Position numbers and translations under genes: made by a program. Source: Deltaproteobacteria bacterium (lineage in GTDB: Bacteria; Myxococcota_A; Polyangia; Polyangiales; Polyangiaceae). Taken from it: a DNA stretch of 39,395 nucleotides. Positions within the stretch are counted from its first letter, which is position 1. Each line of letters begins with the position of its first letter. Below are positions 7,649 to 17,225 of this stretch, in pieces. The notes below the pieces were generated by a model. That model did not search any database, was not told the origin of the DNA, and was given only the letters and a program-made list of their open reading frames with translations. The DNA lies in NCBI GenBank assembly GCA_016209145.1, contig JACQWT010000082.1:1-39395 (forward strand), in the 5' to 3' direction.

Positions 7649-7872
7649 GTCGTTTCGTGCTCCTGGCGCCTAACCCGTTCTCCCAGCGGTCCGGCAACAC
7701 GATTCGCACATCTTGCGGGGCCTGAGTAGGGGTTATCGACGTTCGCCCTGACAAGAGCGTGAGGGAGCAGGGCCCCCGTCGCCGCGATCATGCAGGTTGC
7801 AGTATACGCGCAACCGCTGCCCGTCCGCCAGTCTCGCTCGGTCTGGCCAACCTTTCCTGTCCGCTACCAACC

Positions 7873-8295
7873 CTACGCCCGCGCGCGCCCGCCCTTGGCC
7901 CCAAGCCTTCCTCCGCCGCCGAGCGGTGGCAGACCCTCGACCAGGGCCTCGAGCAGCGGTTTGGCCTGATCGAGCTCCCGTCGCACCTTGAAGAAGTCGG
8001 CAAGCTCCCCGAAGAGCAGCAGCAGGAGGTAGGTCCCGAGCAGCACCTCCGCCGCGAAGCCGTCGTGCGCGCCCTGGTGCAGCCAGTGCTTGCCCGTGCC
8101 CTTGCGCAGGAAGCCCGGGCCGAACTTGCGCTGCAGGATCTGGTATGCCTGCTCGAAGCGGGCGATCAGCTCATCCGGGTGACGGACGCCCGGGGAAAGC
8201 TGGGCCTTGCGGGTGTCGCTCAGCACGTACGCCTGGGCGCCGAGCCGCTGGCACAGCTCGTCGAGGCAATCATCCAGCTCTTCCCAGTCGGGCAC
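7873..8295 (-). CDS. hypothetical protein
   Basis: About 140 residues from the GTG at 8295 (VPDWEELDDCLDELCQRLG...). This start is preferred because GGGAA lies about 8 bp upstream and the stretch before it is unusually AT-rich. An alternative in-frame ATG at 8388, two codons after the stop of the 901-aa gene, would give 171 residues. The protein is mostly helical, with an amphipathic or hydrophobic segment (VLLGTYLLLLLFGELADFF) and a basic GR-rich tail. No family is recognised. It is the last gene of the four-gene minus-strand operon. The 224 bp beyond its end (7649-7872) hold the upstream region of the PEGA gene and no visible gene. Confidence 0.55.
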   Translation of the reverse strand: MPDWEELDDCLDELCQRLGAQAYVLSDTRKAQLSPGVRHPDELIARFEQAYQILQRKFGPGFLRKGTGKHWLHQGAHDGFAAEVLLGTYLLLLLFGELADFFKVRRELDQAKPLLEALVEGLPPLGGGGRLGAKGGRARA

Positions 8296-8391
8296 CGGTA
8301 TTCCCGAGACTAATACTACACGATGGCCCTGCGCGCGACCAGAGCGGCGAGCCGCGAGCGCGGCTCCGGCGCTCGGCCCACCGGCCATCGC

Positions 8392-11097
8392 CTATCGGCC
8401 CTCGGCCGTCGTCGGCTCGGCCGGCGCCTCCGGCTCGGTCTTCTTCCTGAAGTAGCGAATGCGGCGTGCTTGCAGCGGATACCACTCCTTGATCGGCACG
8501 ACCGGGGTGTCCTCGAAGAAGCGTCGGGCGCGAGGGCCGGGCACGCGCACCAGGCGAACCGTCGTGCTCGCCGGCTCCAGCCGCAGGGCGTGTCCCGCGA
8601 GATCCGTGTCGCCGCCGAGGGCCAGGGCGAGCGGTCGATCGAGCAGCACGAAGCTGGACGAGCCGAGGCCGGCGAGCAGAGCGCCCAGCTCCTTGGCGCT
8701 CGCGCCGGGGCGAGCCGCGACGGTGCCATCGGCGCCCACGGCCTCGACGTACACGAGCATGCCCGCCTCGTCCTGCACGCCCGCGGCCGCGGGCGCGTGC
8801 GCCGGCCCGCCCTTGGGGGCGCTGCCCGTGGCGAGCCGCACGGCGCCCGGCAGCGGTGGCTCCCGGCCCACCGAAAACGCCGCCGGCGTCAGCCAAACTG
8901 ACTGCACTCCGGGTCCCGGCGGCGGCGGCCCCGGCTCGATCAGCGCCACGACCGGTCCCGCGGGCGGCTCGGCCGTCGCGGCGGCGTGGCCCGCGGCCGC
9001 GACGAGCCGCGGATCGATCGCGAGCACGCGCACACGGGTGCCGGAGCCGAGCCTGGTTTCCGCGATCGCGAGCGCATACGGGTAGCCGTGCTGCGGCAGG
9101 CCCTTGACGCGCCACTTCGCGTCTTCGCCGCCCGCGCCGGCGAGCGGAGGCCCCGGCAGCACGTGGCGTAGCAGCAGGTAGAAGAAGTCCCGTCCTTCGC
9201 GGCGGATGTAGCGCGGGAAGTTCATCAGCCCCATGCCCGCGATGAGCCTTCTCGCGCGGAAGCTCCAGCCCGGCATCTCCCGTATCTCGCCCTCCGTCTC
9301 CCACTTGCGGTCGAGCGGTCGTCCCAGCGTCCCGAGCTCGGCCGCGGGCGCCACCTTGTAGAGCTCCATGCCGCTGTGGCCCGCGTTCATGTCGAGGCCC
9401 AGCGCGTAGGCGCAGCGCGCCTGGATCATGGCCCGCGCCAGCGCCTCGGGCGAAAGGTCGGTTCCGTAGAAGTAGGCCACGAAGCCTTCCTTGGTCAGGC
9501 AGATCCCCGTGCGCACCGTGTGCGTCTTGTCCTCCCAGCCCGGCGGCGCGCCTCCCCACCAAGTGCGGCCGTAGGGGTTGAACTTCTGGTCCTGGACCAT
9601 CACGGTCATGTTCTGGCGGAAGCTGAGCACGTCCTCCGGGATCGTGGGGCTGTTGGGCCAGGAGCCGAAGGCGAGGCTGCCGTCGCGCAGCTCGGCAACG
9701 GTGGCCGCGTAGGGCTTGGGCGGCAGGTAGACGACGCCGTCGGCCATCATGCCGAACTCGCCGTGCAGCGCCTGGAAGCCGGCGTTGCTGGCGGCGACGA
9801 GCCGCCGCATGAGCTCGGGCACGCGTGGGATCTGGCCGGGGCCCGTTTCGCCCGTGGCGCTCTTGGGCTCGGCCACGCCGGGCATCATGTGGAGCTCGAC
9901 GATACGCGGATCCCAGAGCGCCACGTACACGCGCGTGGCCTGGCGCCCGCGATCGCCGCGCATGAACGTCGTGGCGATGGTCGCCGGCAGTCCCGGCAGA
10001 TGGCGGATGTACGGGTCGTCGTCCTTGAGGTTCCACTGCCCTTCCCCGGGAAGCGGCGGGCTGACCCAGGTATCGAGCGAGGGCGGCGGGAAGCCGATCT
10101 CCGGGTCGACGGGGATTTGCCGCGCGATCGGCGCGAGCCTCTCCTGGCCCAGATCGGCGGCGATGTCCTCGGCGCCCGTGTCGCCGCTCAGCGCCTCTTT
10201 CTCGCGCAGCATGAGGTCGAGCGCGGTGAAGCCCAGGGCCTTGATGTACTGCATCCCCTCGTCGCCCACGTACGGCAGGGCGCGCACGCGGTCCACCGCC
10301 CAAGTGACGAGGCTGCCGGGCTTCGTCTCGGCGGCAACCTCGACGCCGAGCCACTCCGGCACGGCGAGCGGAGCATCGAGGGGCACGCGCGCGTTGCGAC
10401 CGCCGGTGTCGATGAGCAGCGCGCCGGGCACGAACCGCAGGGAGGGCTGCGCTCGGGCATCGGGCAGCGTGTACGTGACCCGGCCGATACCGCCCGACCG
10501 GCCCGTCTGCTGGAGCTGGGTCACGTCCGCCTGAAGTCGCTTGACCCAGCTCCAGCGCTCGGCGCTCGCGTCCGCGGCCCGGGCCTGGCCCCCCAGGTCG
10601 AAGAGCCGGATCCTGGCCGGCACTTCCTCGTCCCGGACGGAGGGGACGACGAAGGCGAAGTGCCGTCCCTCGCCGACGGGCCGCAGCTCGTCCGCGGCGC
10701 TCGTCTCGGTGAGGTTGTAGGCATCGCCCACCTCCAGCAGGGCGCCCTCGGGCGAGACTCTCGTGTCGACCAGGAAGATGTCGTTCAGCTCCTCCTCCGC
10801 CGGGGCAGCGCGCACCACCGCCGGCACCGTCCCGGCCGCGCTGCGCCACAGCGCGAATGGTGGTGCGCCGAGCCACAGCACGCCCTGCGGGTCGACCACC
10901 AGCCCGCGGCGGCCGAGCGCTGCCGCCAGGGCGGCGCTCTTGTCCCCCGACGTCCCTTCTCCCGCACCGAGCGGCGAGACCAGGACGGCGACGGCGGCCA
11001 CGAACAGCGCCAGGCGCAGCGCCGGGCGTCGGCGGGGCCTGCCGGCGCCGGCGATCGCGAGGCCACCGCTAGGCTGGGCCCTGCTTGCGGCGCCCAC
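8392..11097 (-). CDS. secreted/anchored protein with phosphodiester glycosidase (NAGPA)-like domain
   Basis: A 901-residue protein. An N-terminal hydrophobic segment (about 27-46) could be a signal peptide or anchor. The central part (about 380-620) has the order expected for the NAGPA/phosphodiester glycosidase fold: NAGFQALHGEFGMMADG, a run with ELRDGSLAFGSWPNS, RTGICLTKEGFVAYFYG, then ARCAYALGLDMNAGHSGMELY near 565, which resembles the family's A-x-N-L-D-G-G-S signature with Asn/Ala/His replacing some glycines. The C-terminal third has no recognised domain. It starts 10 bp after the VWA gene stops. Acting on a surface glycan or glycolipid is inference; the altered signature could mean changed chemistry. 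Confidence 0.6.
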   Translation of the reverse strand: MGAASRAQPSGGLAIAGAGRPRRRPALRLALFVAAVAVLVSPLGAGEGTSGDKSAALAAALGRRGLVVDPQGVLWLGAPPFALWRSAAGTVPAVVRAAPAEEELNDIFLVDTRVSPEGALLEVGDAYNLTETSAADELRPVGEGRHFAFVVPSVRDEEVPARIRLFDLGGQARAADASAERWSWVKRLQADVTQLQQTGRSGGIGRVTYTLPDARAQPSLRFVPGALLIDTGGRNARVPLDAPLAVPEWLGVEVAAETKPGSLVTWAVDRVRALPYVGDEGMQYIKALGFTALDLMLREKEALSGDTGAEDIAADLGQERLAPIARQIPVDPEIGFPPPSLDTWVSPPLPGEGQWNLKDDDPYIRHLPGLPATIATTFMRGDRGRQATRVYVALWDPRIVELHMMPGVAEPKSATGETGPGQIPRVPELMRRLVAASNAGFQALHGEFGMMADGVVYLPPKPYAATVAELRDGSLAFGSWPNSPTIPEDVLSFRQNMTVMVQDQKFNPYGRTWWGGAPPGWEDKTHTVRTGICLTKEGFVAYFYGTDLSPEALARAMIQARCAYALGLDMNAGHSGMELYKVAPAAELGTLGRPLDRKWETEGEIREMPGWSFRARRLIAGMGLMNFPRYIRREGRDFFYLLLRHVLPGPPLAGAGGEDAKWRVKGLPQHGYPYALAIAETRLGSGTRVRVLAIDPRLVAAAGHAAATAEPPAGPVVALIEPGPPPPGPGVQSVWLTPAAFSVGREPPLPGAVRLATGSAPKGGPAHAPAAAGVQDEAGMLVYVEAVGADGTVAARPGASAKELGALLAGLGSSSFVLLDRPLALALGGDTDLAGHALRLEPASTTVRLVRVPGPRARRFFEDTPVVPIKEWYPLQARRIRYFRKKTEPEAPAEPTTAEGR

Positions 11098-11107
11098 GGC
11101 CCGGCCC

Positions 11108-12334
11108 TTACTTCACGACCGTCTCGCACCCGAGGATGATCGTGATCGAGTTGCCCTTGGCCGCCTTGTAGGCGTCGCACGCCGGGCCGTAGAGCTGGAT
11201 CTTGCTCTTCGTGGCGTCGGTGTAGTCCCAGCCGTCCTCGTGCTTCGGATCCTTGTAGATCTCCTTGCTGCCGTCCGCGGTTTCGACGACGACGTTGACG
11301 AGGTTGGGATCGACCTTCTCGTTGCCCTCGGGCAGGGCGAAGATGCAGTTGCTGATGACGCCGGCGATGGTCTCGAGCACACTGGCGAGCTCCTGCTCGA
11401 AGTTGTCCGAGCCGATCTGGTAGTGGCAGTTCTTCGCGGCCGGCTGGCAGTCGAGCGTCTTGGGGGTCTTGCCGTTGAGCGCGAGCTGCGACAGAAACTG
11501 GCCAGCACCCTCGCTGCCGGGACAGCCGATCACGAAGGTGTTGATTCCCGGGTTGCCCTCGGCCGCCGCCTTCACTTCGTTCTCGATGTCGGCCTGCGCG
11601 CCGCACTCCTTGAACATCTCCGGGAACCCCATCTGCGCCGGCGTGTATACCGTGGGCTCGCCGTCGGTCATGAGCAGCGCGTAGCGCTGGCCCGGCGTCT
11701 GGAAGCTTTGCAGGTAGTCGTAGGCGTTCTTGAGCGCGTGCCACTCCGGCGTGTTGCCGCTCGCGCCGGTGTCGTTGAGGTAGGCCAAGATGGCGGCCTT
11801 GTTCTGGCTCAGCGGCGCCAGCGCGACGGCTGGCGTCTTGTCGACGTCCTTGCAGCAGCCGTCGGCGAGGACCTGGTCACACCCGGGCGCGTTGGGGTTC
11901 ATCATGCAGCCCATGAGCGCCAGGTCGTTGCACTTCTCCGCCGGGAAAGGCAGCACGCCCACGAGTAGCTCGGGGTTGGCCGAGTCCAGCATCTTGGCGA
12001 AGGCCGCGGCCTCGAGCTCCCACTTGCTCGGCCCGCCTCCGCCCTCGTCGGGCGGATCAGACATGCTGCCCGAGCGATCGAGCACCACGAGCAGCGCGCC
12101 CGGCACCTGGTTGGCGAAGGTCGACGAGCCGCAGTTGGCGTCGCCGAACAAGCCGCGGCCGCCGTCGGGCGTGAAGCCGCTGCCCGCCGTGCCGCCGCCA
12201 CCGCCGAAGCCGGTGAAGGCGCCCGAGCCGCCGGCGCCGTCCTGGACCTTGGAGCTGCTGCTGGCCGCAGAGCAACTCGCCGCCCAGGCGGGCAGAAGGG
12301 ACGCGAGCAGAACGACACAGATACTTCTTGCCAT
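11108..12334 (-). CDS. VWA-domain lipoprotein
   Basis: A 408-residue predicted lipoprotein. The signal peptide ends WAASC with lipid cysteine C21. A Ser/Gly-rich linker (25-60) precedes a von Willebrand factor A domain with MIDAS motif DRSGSMS at 86-92 and a TDGEP loop at 223-227. Several cysteine pairs (CCKDVD, CDQVL, CQPAAKNC) suggest disulfides in an exported domain. The start ATG at 12334 (MARSIC) is chosen because the signal peptide begins there and GGAAGG lies upstream; the open frame extends further but overlaps the 1577-aa gene in another frame. It sits 14 bp after that gene. VWA domains bind protein partners through a metal ion. Confidence 0.82.
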   Translation of the reverse strand: MARSICVVLLASLLPAWAASCSAASSSSKVQDGAGGSGAFTGFGGGGGTAGSGFTPDGGRGLFGDANCGSSTFANQVPGALLVVLDRSGSMSDPPDEGGGGPSKWELEAAAFAKMLDSANPELLVGVLPFPAEKCNDLALMGCMMNPNAPGCDQVLADGCCKDVDKTPAVALAPLSQNKAAILAYLNDTGASGNTPEWHALKNAYDYLQSFQTPGQRYALLMTDGEPTVYTPAQMGFPEMFKECGAQADIENEVKAAAEGNPGINTFVIGCPGSEGAGQFLSQLALNGKTPKTLDCQPAAKNCHYQIGSDNFEQELASVLETIAGVISNCIFALPEGNEKVDPNLVNVVVETADGSKEIYKDPKHEDGWDYTDATKSKIQLYGPACDAYKAAKGNSITIILGCETVVK

Positions 12335-12348
12335 GGCGAGCCACCTTC

Positions 12349-15300
12349 CTACGGCCCGATTGTAGCGCGGTCTGCGGGCACAGGCTCGATCAACCCAAAC
12401 CGGGCGCACACATCGATCCACGGGAAGACGTGCCGGTCCTTGGGCAGGTCGTAGATGTGCTGGCGCCGATCGCGCTCGGTCGTGACGAATTCGGTCTCGC
12501 GCACGAGCGGCGACCAGTGGTGGCAGCGCTGCACGAGCGCGCCCATGTCGCAGCGCTCCAGAACTCGGGCGTTGGGGTTGTCGATCAGCACGGAGTGGCC
12601 CACCGCCTCGTGGACCTCGACCTGGGTGTCGTGGTCGGCGCTGCCGAGTTGCTTGGTGAGCACGTTGCTTAGCAACTCCAGGGCCTCGGGCAGGTTCTCG
12701 CGCTCGACGATGCCGCGCACGATGCAGGTGGGCGCCGCGGCCACGAATTGACCGTCGCGGTGCAGCGCCCGCACTCCCTCGTGCGAGAGCGACTCCACCC
12801 CGCCCATCATGCGCACGAACATCTGCGAGTCGAGCAAGAGCTTCATGTTGGACAGGAAGAAACGAATAGCCGGGGCCGAGAGCACGGCCTGGTAGTGCTT
12901 GAGGATGCGATCGGCCTCGGCCATGGCCCGCAGGAACTTCCAGTCGCCGCAGGTGCCGTGGGCCGAGCCGTTCAGGGCGCTGAAGAGCAGATTGCGGCAG
13001 CGTAGGCGAGCCAGCTTGTCCTGCTGCTCGGGCGTGCCGCCGCGCAGGCGGCTCTCGGCCTCCAGGACGTTGGCGCAGCCCTGGCTGTAGCCCACGCATC
13101 CCCAGGGCGTGTGCACGTGGCGCAGGGCCTCCTCGATCTTGGCGGCGTTGTGCGCGAGCGAGCGTGCCGTGGCCGTGTCGGCGCGCACGGTCTCGATCCC
13201 CCGGTGCTCCCGGAGCCGCCGAAACGCTTCCTCCAGCTCGGTTCCCCGCGCCCCCTGCGTGACCACGCCCATGGCGCTCACGACGGTGAAGTCGTAGCGG
13301 CCGGGCGGCGGATCGATAAGCAAGCGCACGAGCGGGTCGGCCCGCAGCGCGGCGCGGTCCGCCTCGTAGAAGTACAGCGCGTCGATCGCGCCGTCGCAGA
13401 GCGCCTGCTCGCGATCGAAGGCGCCGAAGCCCGTACGATGCGTCAGCCAGGCGCGCACCGCGTCCACGTCCCGCTGCGCGTTGCGCACTACCGACAGCAC
13501 CATCAGCGCTTCGTAGTTGCGCGACCAGAACCGCTTGAGCCAATCGAGCGAGAGCGCCTCGGGCTCGGCGCGTAGAAGCGCGCCGCAGGCGGCGCATGCC
13601 TGCTCGTACGCCGCGCGGGCAAGCGCTTCGTCCTCGCCCGGCTCGCGGCCAAAGTCGCAGCGCGCGCCGAGCTCGTCGGCGCGGGCGATGGCCTCCTGGG
13701 CGCGCGCGGCCGCCTCTTCCGCGGCGCGGGTGAGCGCCCGTGGCTGGGGCGTGGGATGGCGGCATACCTGAAGATGCGCGCGTCGGGCGAGATACGGCGC
13801 ACCCTGCGCCAGGATGGCGTCCGCGGCCTCGGCCAGAGCCTCCCAGTAGCTGCGCTTGGCCATCCGCCCACCGGCGAGGTAGTCCGCCAGGCGCGGCATG
13901 GCGATGCCCAGCTTCTGGGACAAGAGCTGCGGCAGATCCAAGGGCTCGCGGATGCGGTCCTGCGCGGGATCGAGCAGGGCATACAGGGCGCCGGCGAGCG
14001 CGCGGCGACTGCCGCCGGAGAGCTCGACCAGCACTTGCGCACACAGCGACGGGGGGCCGGCACGCACGAGGTCGAGCAGCAGCCTGCGGTTGAGCTGGAC
14101 CGTGCGGCCCTGCCACGCCGAGGCCAGTCCGGCCTGCAAGAGGGCGGCGATCTCCTCGGGGCCGAGCACCAGGCAGGGCGGTGAGGCCGGCGTGGCGCCC
14201 GGCGCTGCAGCGTCGCCGGGCTGGCGGCGGGCGTGAGTGAGCTCGGTCTGGATCCGCGCGGCCTCGCCCAGGAAGAAGCCGATGGCGAGGGCCTGCGGCG
14301 CGAAGGCCAGCCCGCCGTAGCTCTCCGCGTGCAGCCGCACGCGGCGCTTCAGCTCGGCGACGTAGCGCAGCCGGCGCTTGTCGGCCTCGGGCCAGTCGTC
14401 CCGCGCGCGACCGAGCACGTAGTCGAGTTGCTCCAGCGCAAGGTACGGGGCGAGCTCGGCGAGCCGTGAGGCGAAGCCAGGCGGCAGCGCGGCCGGCGCA
14501 TCGACCGTCCGGTAGATCTCGGCCGCCGCGGGCAGAGTCGCGACCTCGGCCGAGAACGCCGGATCATCGCAGAGCGGCGGGTCGCAGCGGCGTTCGCGGG
14601 GCGGCAGCCTCTCGGTCGGGCCGAGCACCAGGCCGAGCCATTTGAGCGCCCGATCGAGCTCGAAGTCGTACTGGTGCTCGCCCAGCTCTGCCGACAGCAG
14701 CCCCTTGACGGCGGGCAGGTCCAGGCCCTCGCCGCCCACGACGCGCTGGACGAGCGGCAGCAAGCGCTCCTCCAGCTCGGCGGTGCCGCGCAGCAGGCGC
14801 GAGATCACGCGGGCAATGACCGGCGCGGGGATCAAGTCGCGGGGCTGCTCGATGCGCTCGGCCGCGAGGGCGCCTTGCATCCGCTGCGCGAAGCGCCTGA
14901 GCTCGCCGAGCAGCCGCGCGGCCTCGGGCGAGAAGATCCGCACCGCGGCGAGCACGCGCAAGGTAGCCTGCTCGTCGAGCAGAAGCTCGACCCAGCGCTG
15001 TGGCTGTGCGCCGGGACTCACGAGCGCATTGAAGTAGCCCGCGTCGTAGAGGCCGCCTTTCGGGCCGCTGATGGACAGTCCGCCGGCCGGGCTGATGCCG
15101 ACGCGCACGTGGCCCTGCTGCAGCTCGCTCACCAGCAGCTCCACCGACTCGCCGCGGCCGTGCAAGACGGGCGAGCGTCCCTCCATGTCCCAGGAGAGGT
15201 CGATGGCGCCGCGGCCGAGCCCGCTCGTGTCGAGCACGCTCGCGTCCAGCTTTGCCACGACCACGCTGCCGGCAGGCACGATCAAGGCCCGCCCTCCGAG

Positions 15301-17082
15301 GGTGAGCTCCAGATGCTCCAGCACGGCGCGCAGCGCGCTACCGCCGAAGTCGATCTCGACCAGGGCCTGCGTGAGATCGGTCGTGCGTGCTCGTCCCTGG
15401 AGCTCGAGGCGGCCGCGCAGCAGGCTCACGAGCTCGCCGCGCTCGATGCCGAGCTCCGGGAACTCCTCCACTCGGGTCAGCCCCCCCAGGCGCAACAGGG
15501 CGGTAGACCTGATGTCGAGCTCCAGCCCCTCCCGATCCGTCCACCGGGCACGTGCGTCGAGCGCTCCCTCGTCCATGCGCAGCGCCAGCCGCGTTCGCCC
15601 GTCGTCGAGCTTGCCGCCGTCCGGCACCACATAGCCGGCCGCGAGCTCGATGGTGCCCCGGTGGCGTGGCCAGCCTTTCGAGCTGGGGCGCAGCGTCGCC
15701 TCGATTCCGCCCGAGAGGCGCAGATCGCGCAGCCGTAGCGGAAGCTCGCTCTCACCTAGCACGAGCGGGTGCGCGTGGCGCAGCGCCAGATCGAGGGTGG
15801 GCAGCCGGGAGTCCGGCCGGATCTTGGCGTCGAGCTCCAGCTCCAGATCGCGCGGGGGCCATTCGCGTCGGCCGAGCCACGACAGCCAGCGGCCGAGCAC
15901 GCTTGGCCCGCCGCCCGTCTGCTCGCCGGCGGCGCGCACGGTGGCCCGGGTGGCCAGGCCGAGGCGGCCGTCCCCGGCGCGCACCTCGATGCCGCGCGCC
16001 TCGAAGCGCAGCTCGCTTGGAGTGATGTCGCCCGCGAGCCGTCCCTCGGCCGTAGCGCTCGGCACCGAGCCGGCGACGAGCTCCAGGCGTCCGCCGTCGG
16101 CGAGCTCGATCGCCAGCTCGCCACCCGGCACGTCGAAGGTCGTGGCGAAGGAACCGCGGAAGCCGCGGCCGAGCGCGGCGAGCTGCTCGAGCAGGCGCTC
16201 GCCACCCAGCATCTGCTTTCGCACCACGGCCGTGGCCAGCGGCTCGGCCGAGAGCAGCCTCCCCAACGCCGCGTGCGGCTCGGGCACGATCGGTCGGGGC
16301 ACCAGCACGTCGGCGAACGAGACGCGCGCCTGCTCGCCCAGGGCGATCTCGCCGGAGAACCGTAGCTCGAGCCGCGGCTCGCCGCCGCGCTGGGTGGGAC
16401 GCGCCGCAATCCCGCGCAGCCGCACGGCCAGGCCGCGATCCGCCTCCTGCCCCAGCTCCGCCGCGGCCGCCCGCAAGGCATCGAGCCGCTGCCGCCACGG
16501 GCTACCGACCGAGAGTAGGCGGTCCAGCTCCGGCCCGAGCCACTGCCGGGCTGCCTCTTTCAGCCGGCGCACGGGCTCGGGCGGCGGGGGCGGCCTGCCG
16601 AGCGTGCCCAGGCGTTGCACCCAGGCGCTGAGCTCCCGGTCCCCGAACAAGGCGGGCAGCTTCTGCAGTAGCGGCAGCACGCCGCGCAGCAGAAGCGGCG
16701 GCTCGAAGATCGCCCCCGCGTCCGTCACCACAGTCTGCGCGGGCAGCCCCTGCGCCGGCCGCGCGGCCAGCACCCAGCACTTGCAGCACGCCCGCGGTGG
16801 CACCTCGACGAGCAGCCTGACGCCCTCACCCAGCCCGATCTCGTGCTCGCCCGCGGCGAGGTCGATTTCGAGCTCCGCCTGTAGCTCGCCGACCGTGTCC
16901 GGGCCGAGCTCGCCCAGCTCGACGTCGAGCAGAGCCGGCACGCGCAGCGGCACGAACCGCGCCGGGATCCCCGGCTCGTCGCGCACGGTGACGCGCAGCC
17001 GCGGCGGCCGCGACCGGGCGGCTCGGGCGCAGCCTTCGTTCTCGCCGCGGGCAGTGCCGCCAAGCTCCTGCGCCGGGGCCAT
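12349..17082 (-). CDS. 1577-residue protein of unknown family with C-terminal GYSQG motif
   Basis: The largest gene in the window. The N-terminal ~650 residues are beta-rich, with repeated D-x-E-L-x-L-type strands (for example RDLELELDAKIRPDSRLP...LDLALRHAHPLVLGE) reminiscent of AsmA/translocation-type beta repeats. The middle (~700-1200) is helical. The C-terminal ~300 residues contain GYSQG at 1331-1335, the nucleophile-elbow pattern of alpha/beta hydrolases, preceded by RYDFTVVSAMG and a helical lead-in, with candidate acid and base residues downstream (D1483/D1485, H1491/H1496). No signal peptide is visible from the ATG at 17082. It heads a four-gene operon whose second and third members look exported. 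I do not recognise the full-length family. Confidence 0.75.
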   Translation of the reverse strand: MAPAQELGGTARGENEGCARAARSRPPRLRVTVRDEPGIPARFVPLRVPALLDVELGELGPDTVGELQAELEIDLAAGEHEIGLGEGVRLLVEVPPRACCKCWVLAARPAQGLPAQTVVTDAGAIFEPPLLLRGVLPLLQKLPALFGDRELSAWVQRLGTLGRPPPPPEPVRRLKEAARQWLGPELDRLLSVGSPWRQRLDALRAAAAELGQEADRGLAVRLRGIAARPTQRGGEPRLELRFSGEIALGEQARVSFADVLVPRPIVPEPHAALGRLLSAEPLATAVVRKQMLGGERLLEQLAALGRGFRGSFATTFDVPGGELAIELADGGRLELVAGSVPSATAEGRLAGDITPSELRFEARGIEVRAGDGRLGLATRATVRAAGEQTGGGPSVLGRWLSWLGRREWPPRDLELELDAKIRPDSRLPTLDLALRHAHPLVLGESELPLRLRDLRLSGGIEATLRPSSKGWPRHRGTIELAAGYVVPDGGKLDDGRTRLALRMDEGALDARARWTDREGLELDIRSTALLRLGGLTRVEEFPELGIERGELVSLLRGRLELQGRARTTDLTQALVEIDFGGSALRAVLEHLELTLGGRALIVPAGSVVVAKLDASVLDTSGLGRGAIDLSWDMEGRSPVLHGRGESVELLVSELQQGHVRVGISPAGGLSISGPKGGLYDAGYFNALVSPGAQPQRWVELLLDEQATLRVLAAVRIFSPEAARLLGELRRFAQRMQGALAAERIEQPRDLIPAPVIARVISRLLRGTAELEERLLPLVQRVVGGEGLDLPAVKGLLSAELGEHQYDFELDRALKWLGLVLGPTERLPPRERRCDPPLCDDPAFSAEVATLPAAAEIYRTVDAPAALPPGFASRLAELAPYLALEQLDYVLGRARDDWPEADKRRLRYVAELKRRVRLHAESYGGLAFAPQALAIGFFLGEAARIQTELTHARRQPGDAAAPGATPASPPCLVLGPEEIAALLQAGLASAWQGRTVQLNRRLLLDLVRAGPPSLCAQVLVELSGGSRRALAGALYALLDPAQDRIREPLDLPQLLSQKLGIAMPRLADYLAGGRMAKRSYWEALAEAADAILAQGAPYLARRAHLQVCRHPTPQPRALTRAAEEAAARAQEAIARADELGARCDFGREPGEDEALARAAYEQACAACGALLRAEPEALSLDWLKRFWSRNYEALMVLSVVRNAQRDVDAVRAWLTHRTGFGAFDREQALCDGAIDALYFYEADRAALRADPLVRLLIDPPPGRYDFTVVSAMGVVTQGARGTELEEAFRRLREHRGIETVRADTATARSLAHNAAKIEEALRHVHTPWGCVGYSQGCANVLEAESRLRGGTPEQQDKLARLRCRNLLFSALNGSAHGTCGDWKFLRAMAEADRILKHYQAVLSAPAIRFFLSNMKLLLDSQMFVRMMGGVESLSHEGVRALHRDGQFVAAAPTCIVRGIVERENLPEALELLSNVLTKQLGSADHDTQVEVHEAVGHSVLIDNPNARVLERCDMGALVQRCHHWSPLVRETEFVTTERDRRQHIYDLPKDRHVFPWIDVCARFGLIEPVPADRATIGP

Positions 17083-17225
17083 GGCGGAAGCTCTAGCACC
17101 GCCGGCTCGCCGGCAGGGGGCGCTTGCGCTCCGCGGCGATAAGGATCACGCTTCTCATCGTCGTCGATCCGTGCTACAAAGGAAGCGTTCGCCTTACGTT
17201 TCCTCACATTGTCACACCCAGCATC

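Noticed and set aside
5336..7729. A 797-codon plus-strand frame over the PEGA gene
   Set aside because: Arg/Gly-rich shadow of the minus-strand gene; it has no motif and would run through repeat copy B.
12335..14116. Upstream extension of the VWA frame to about 1000 residues
   Set aside because: The extension overlaps the 1577-aa gene in another frame and is Arg/Ala-rich; the lipoprotein signal peptide clearly starts at 12334.
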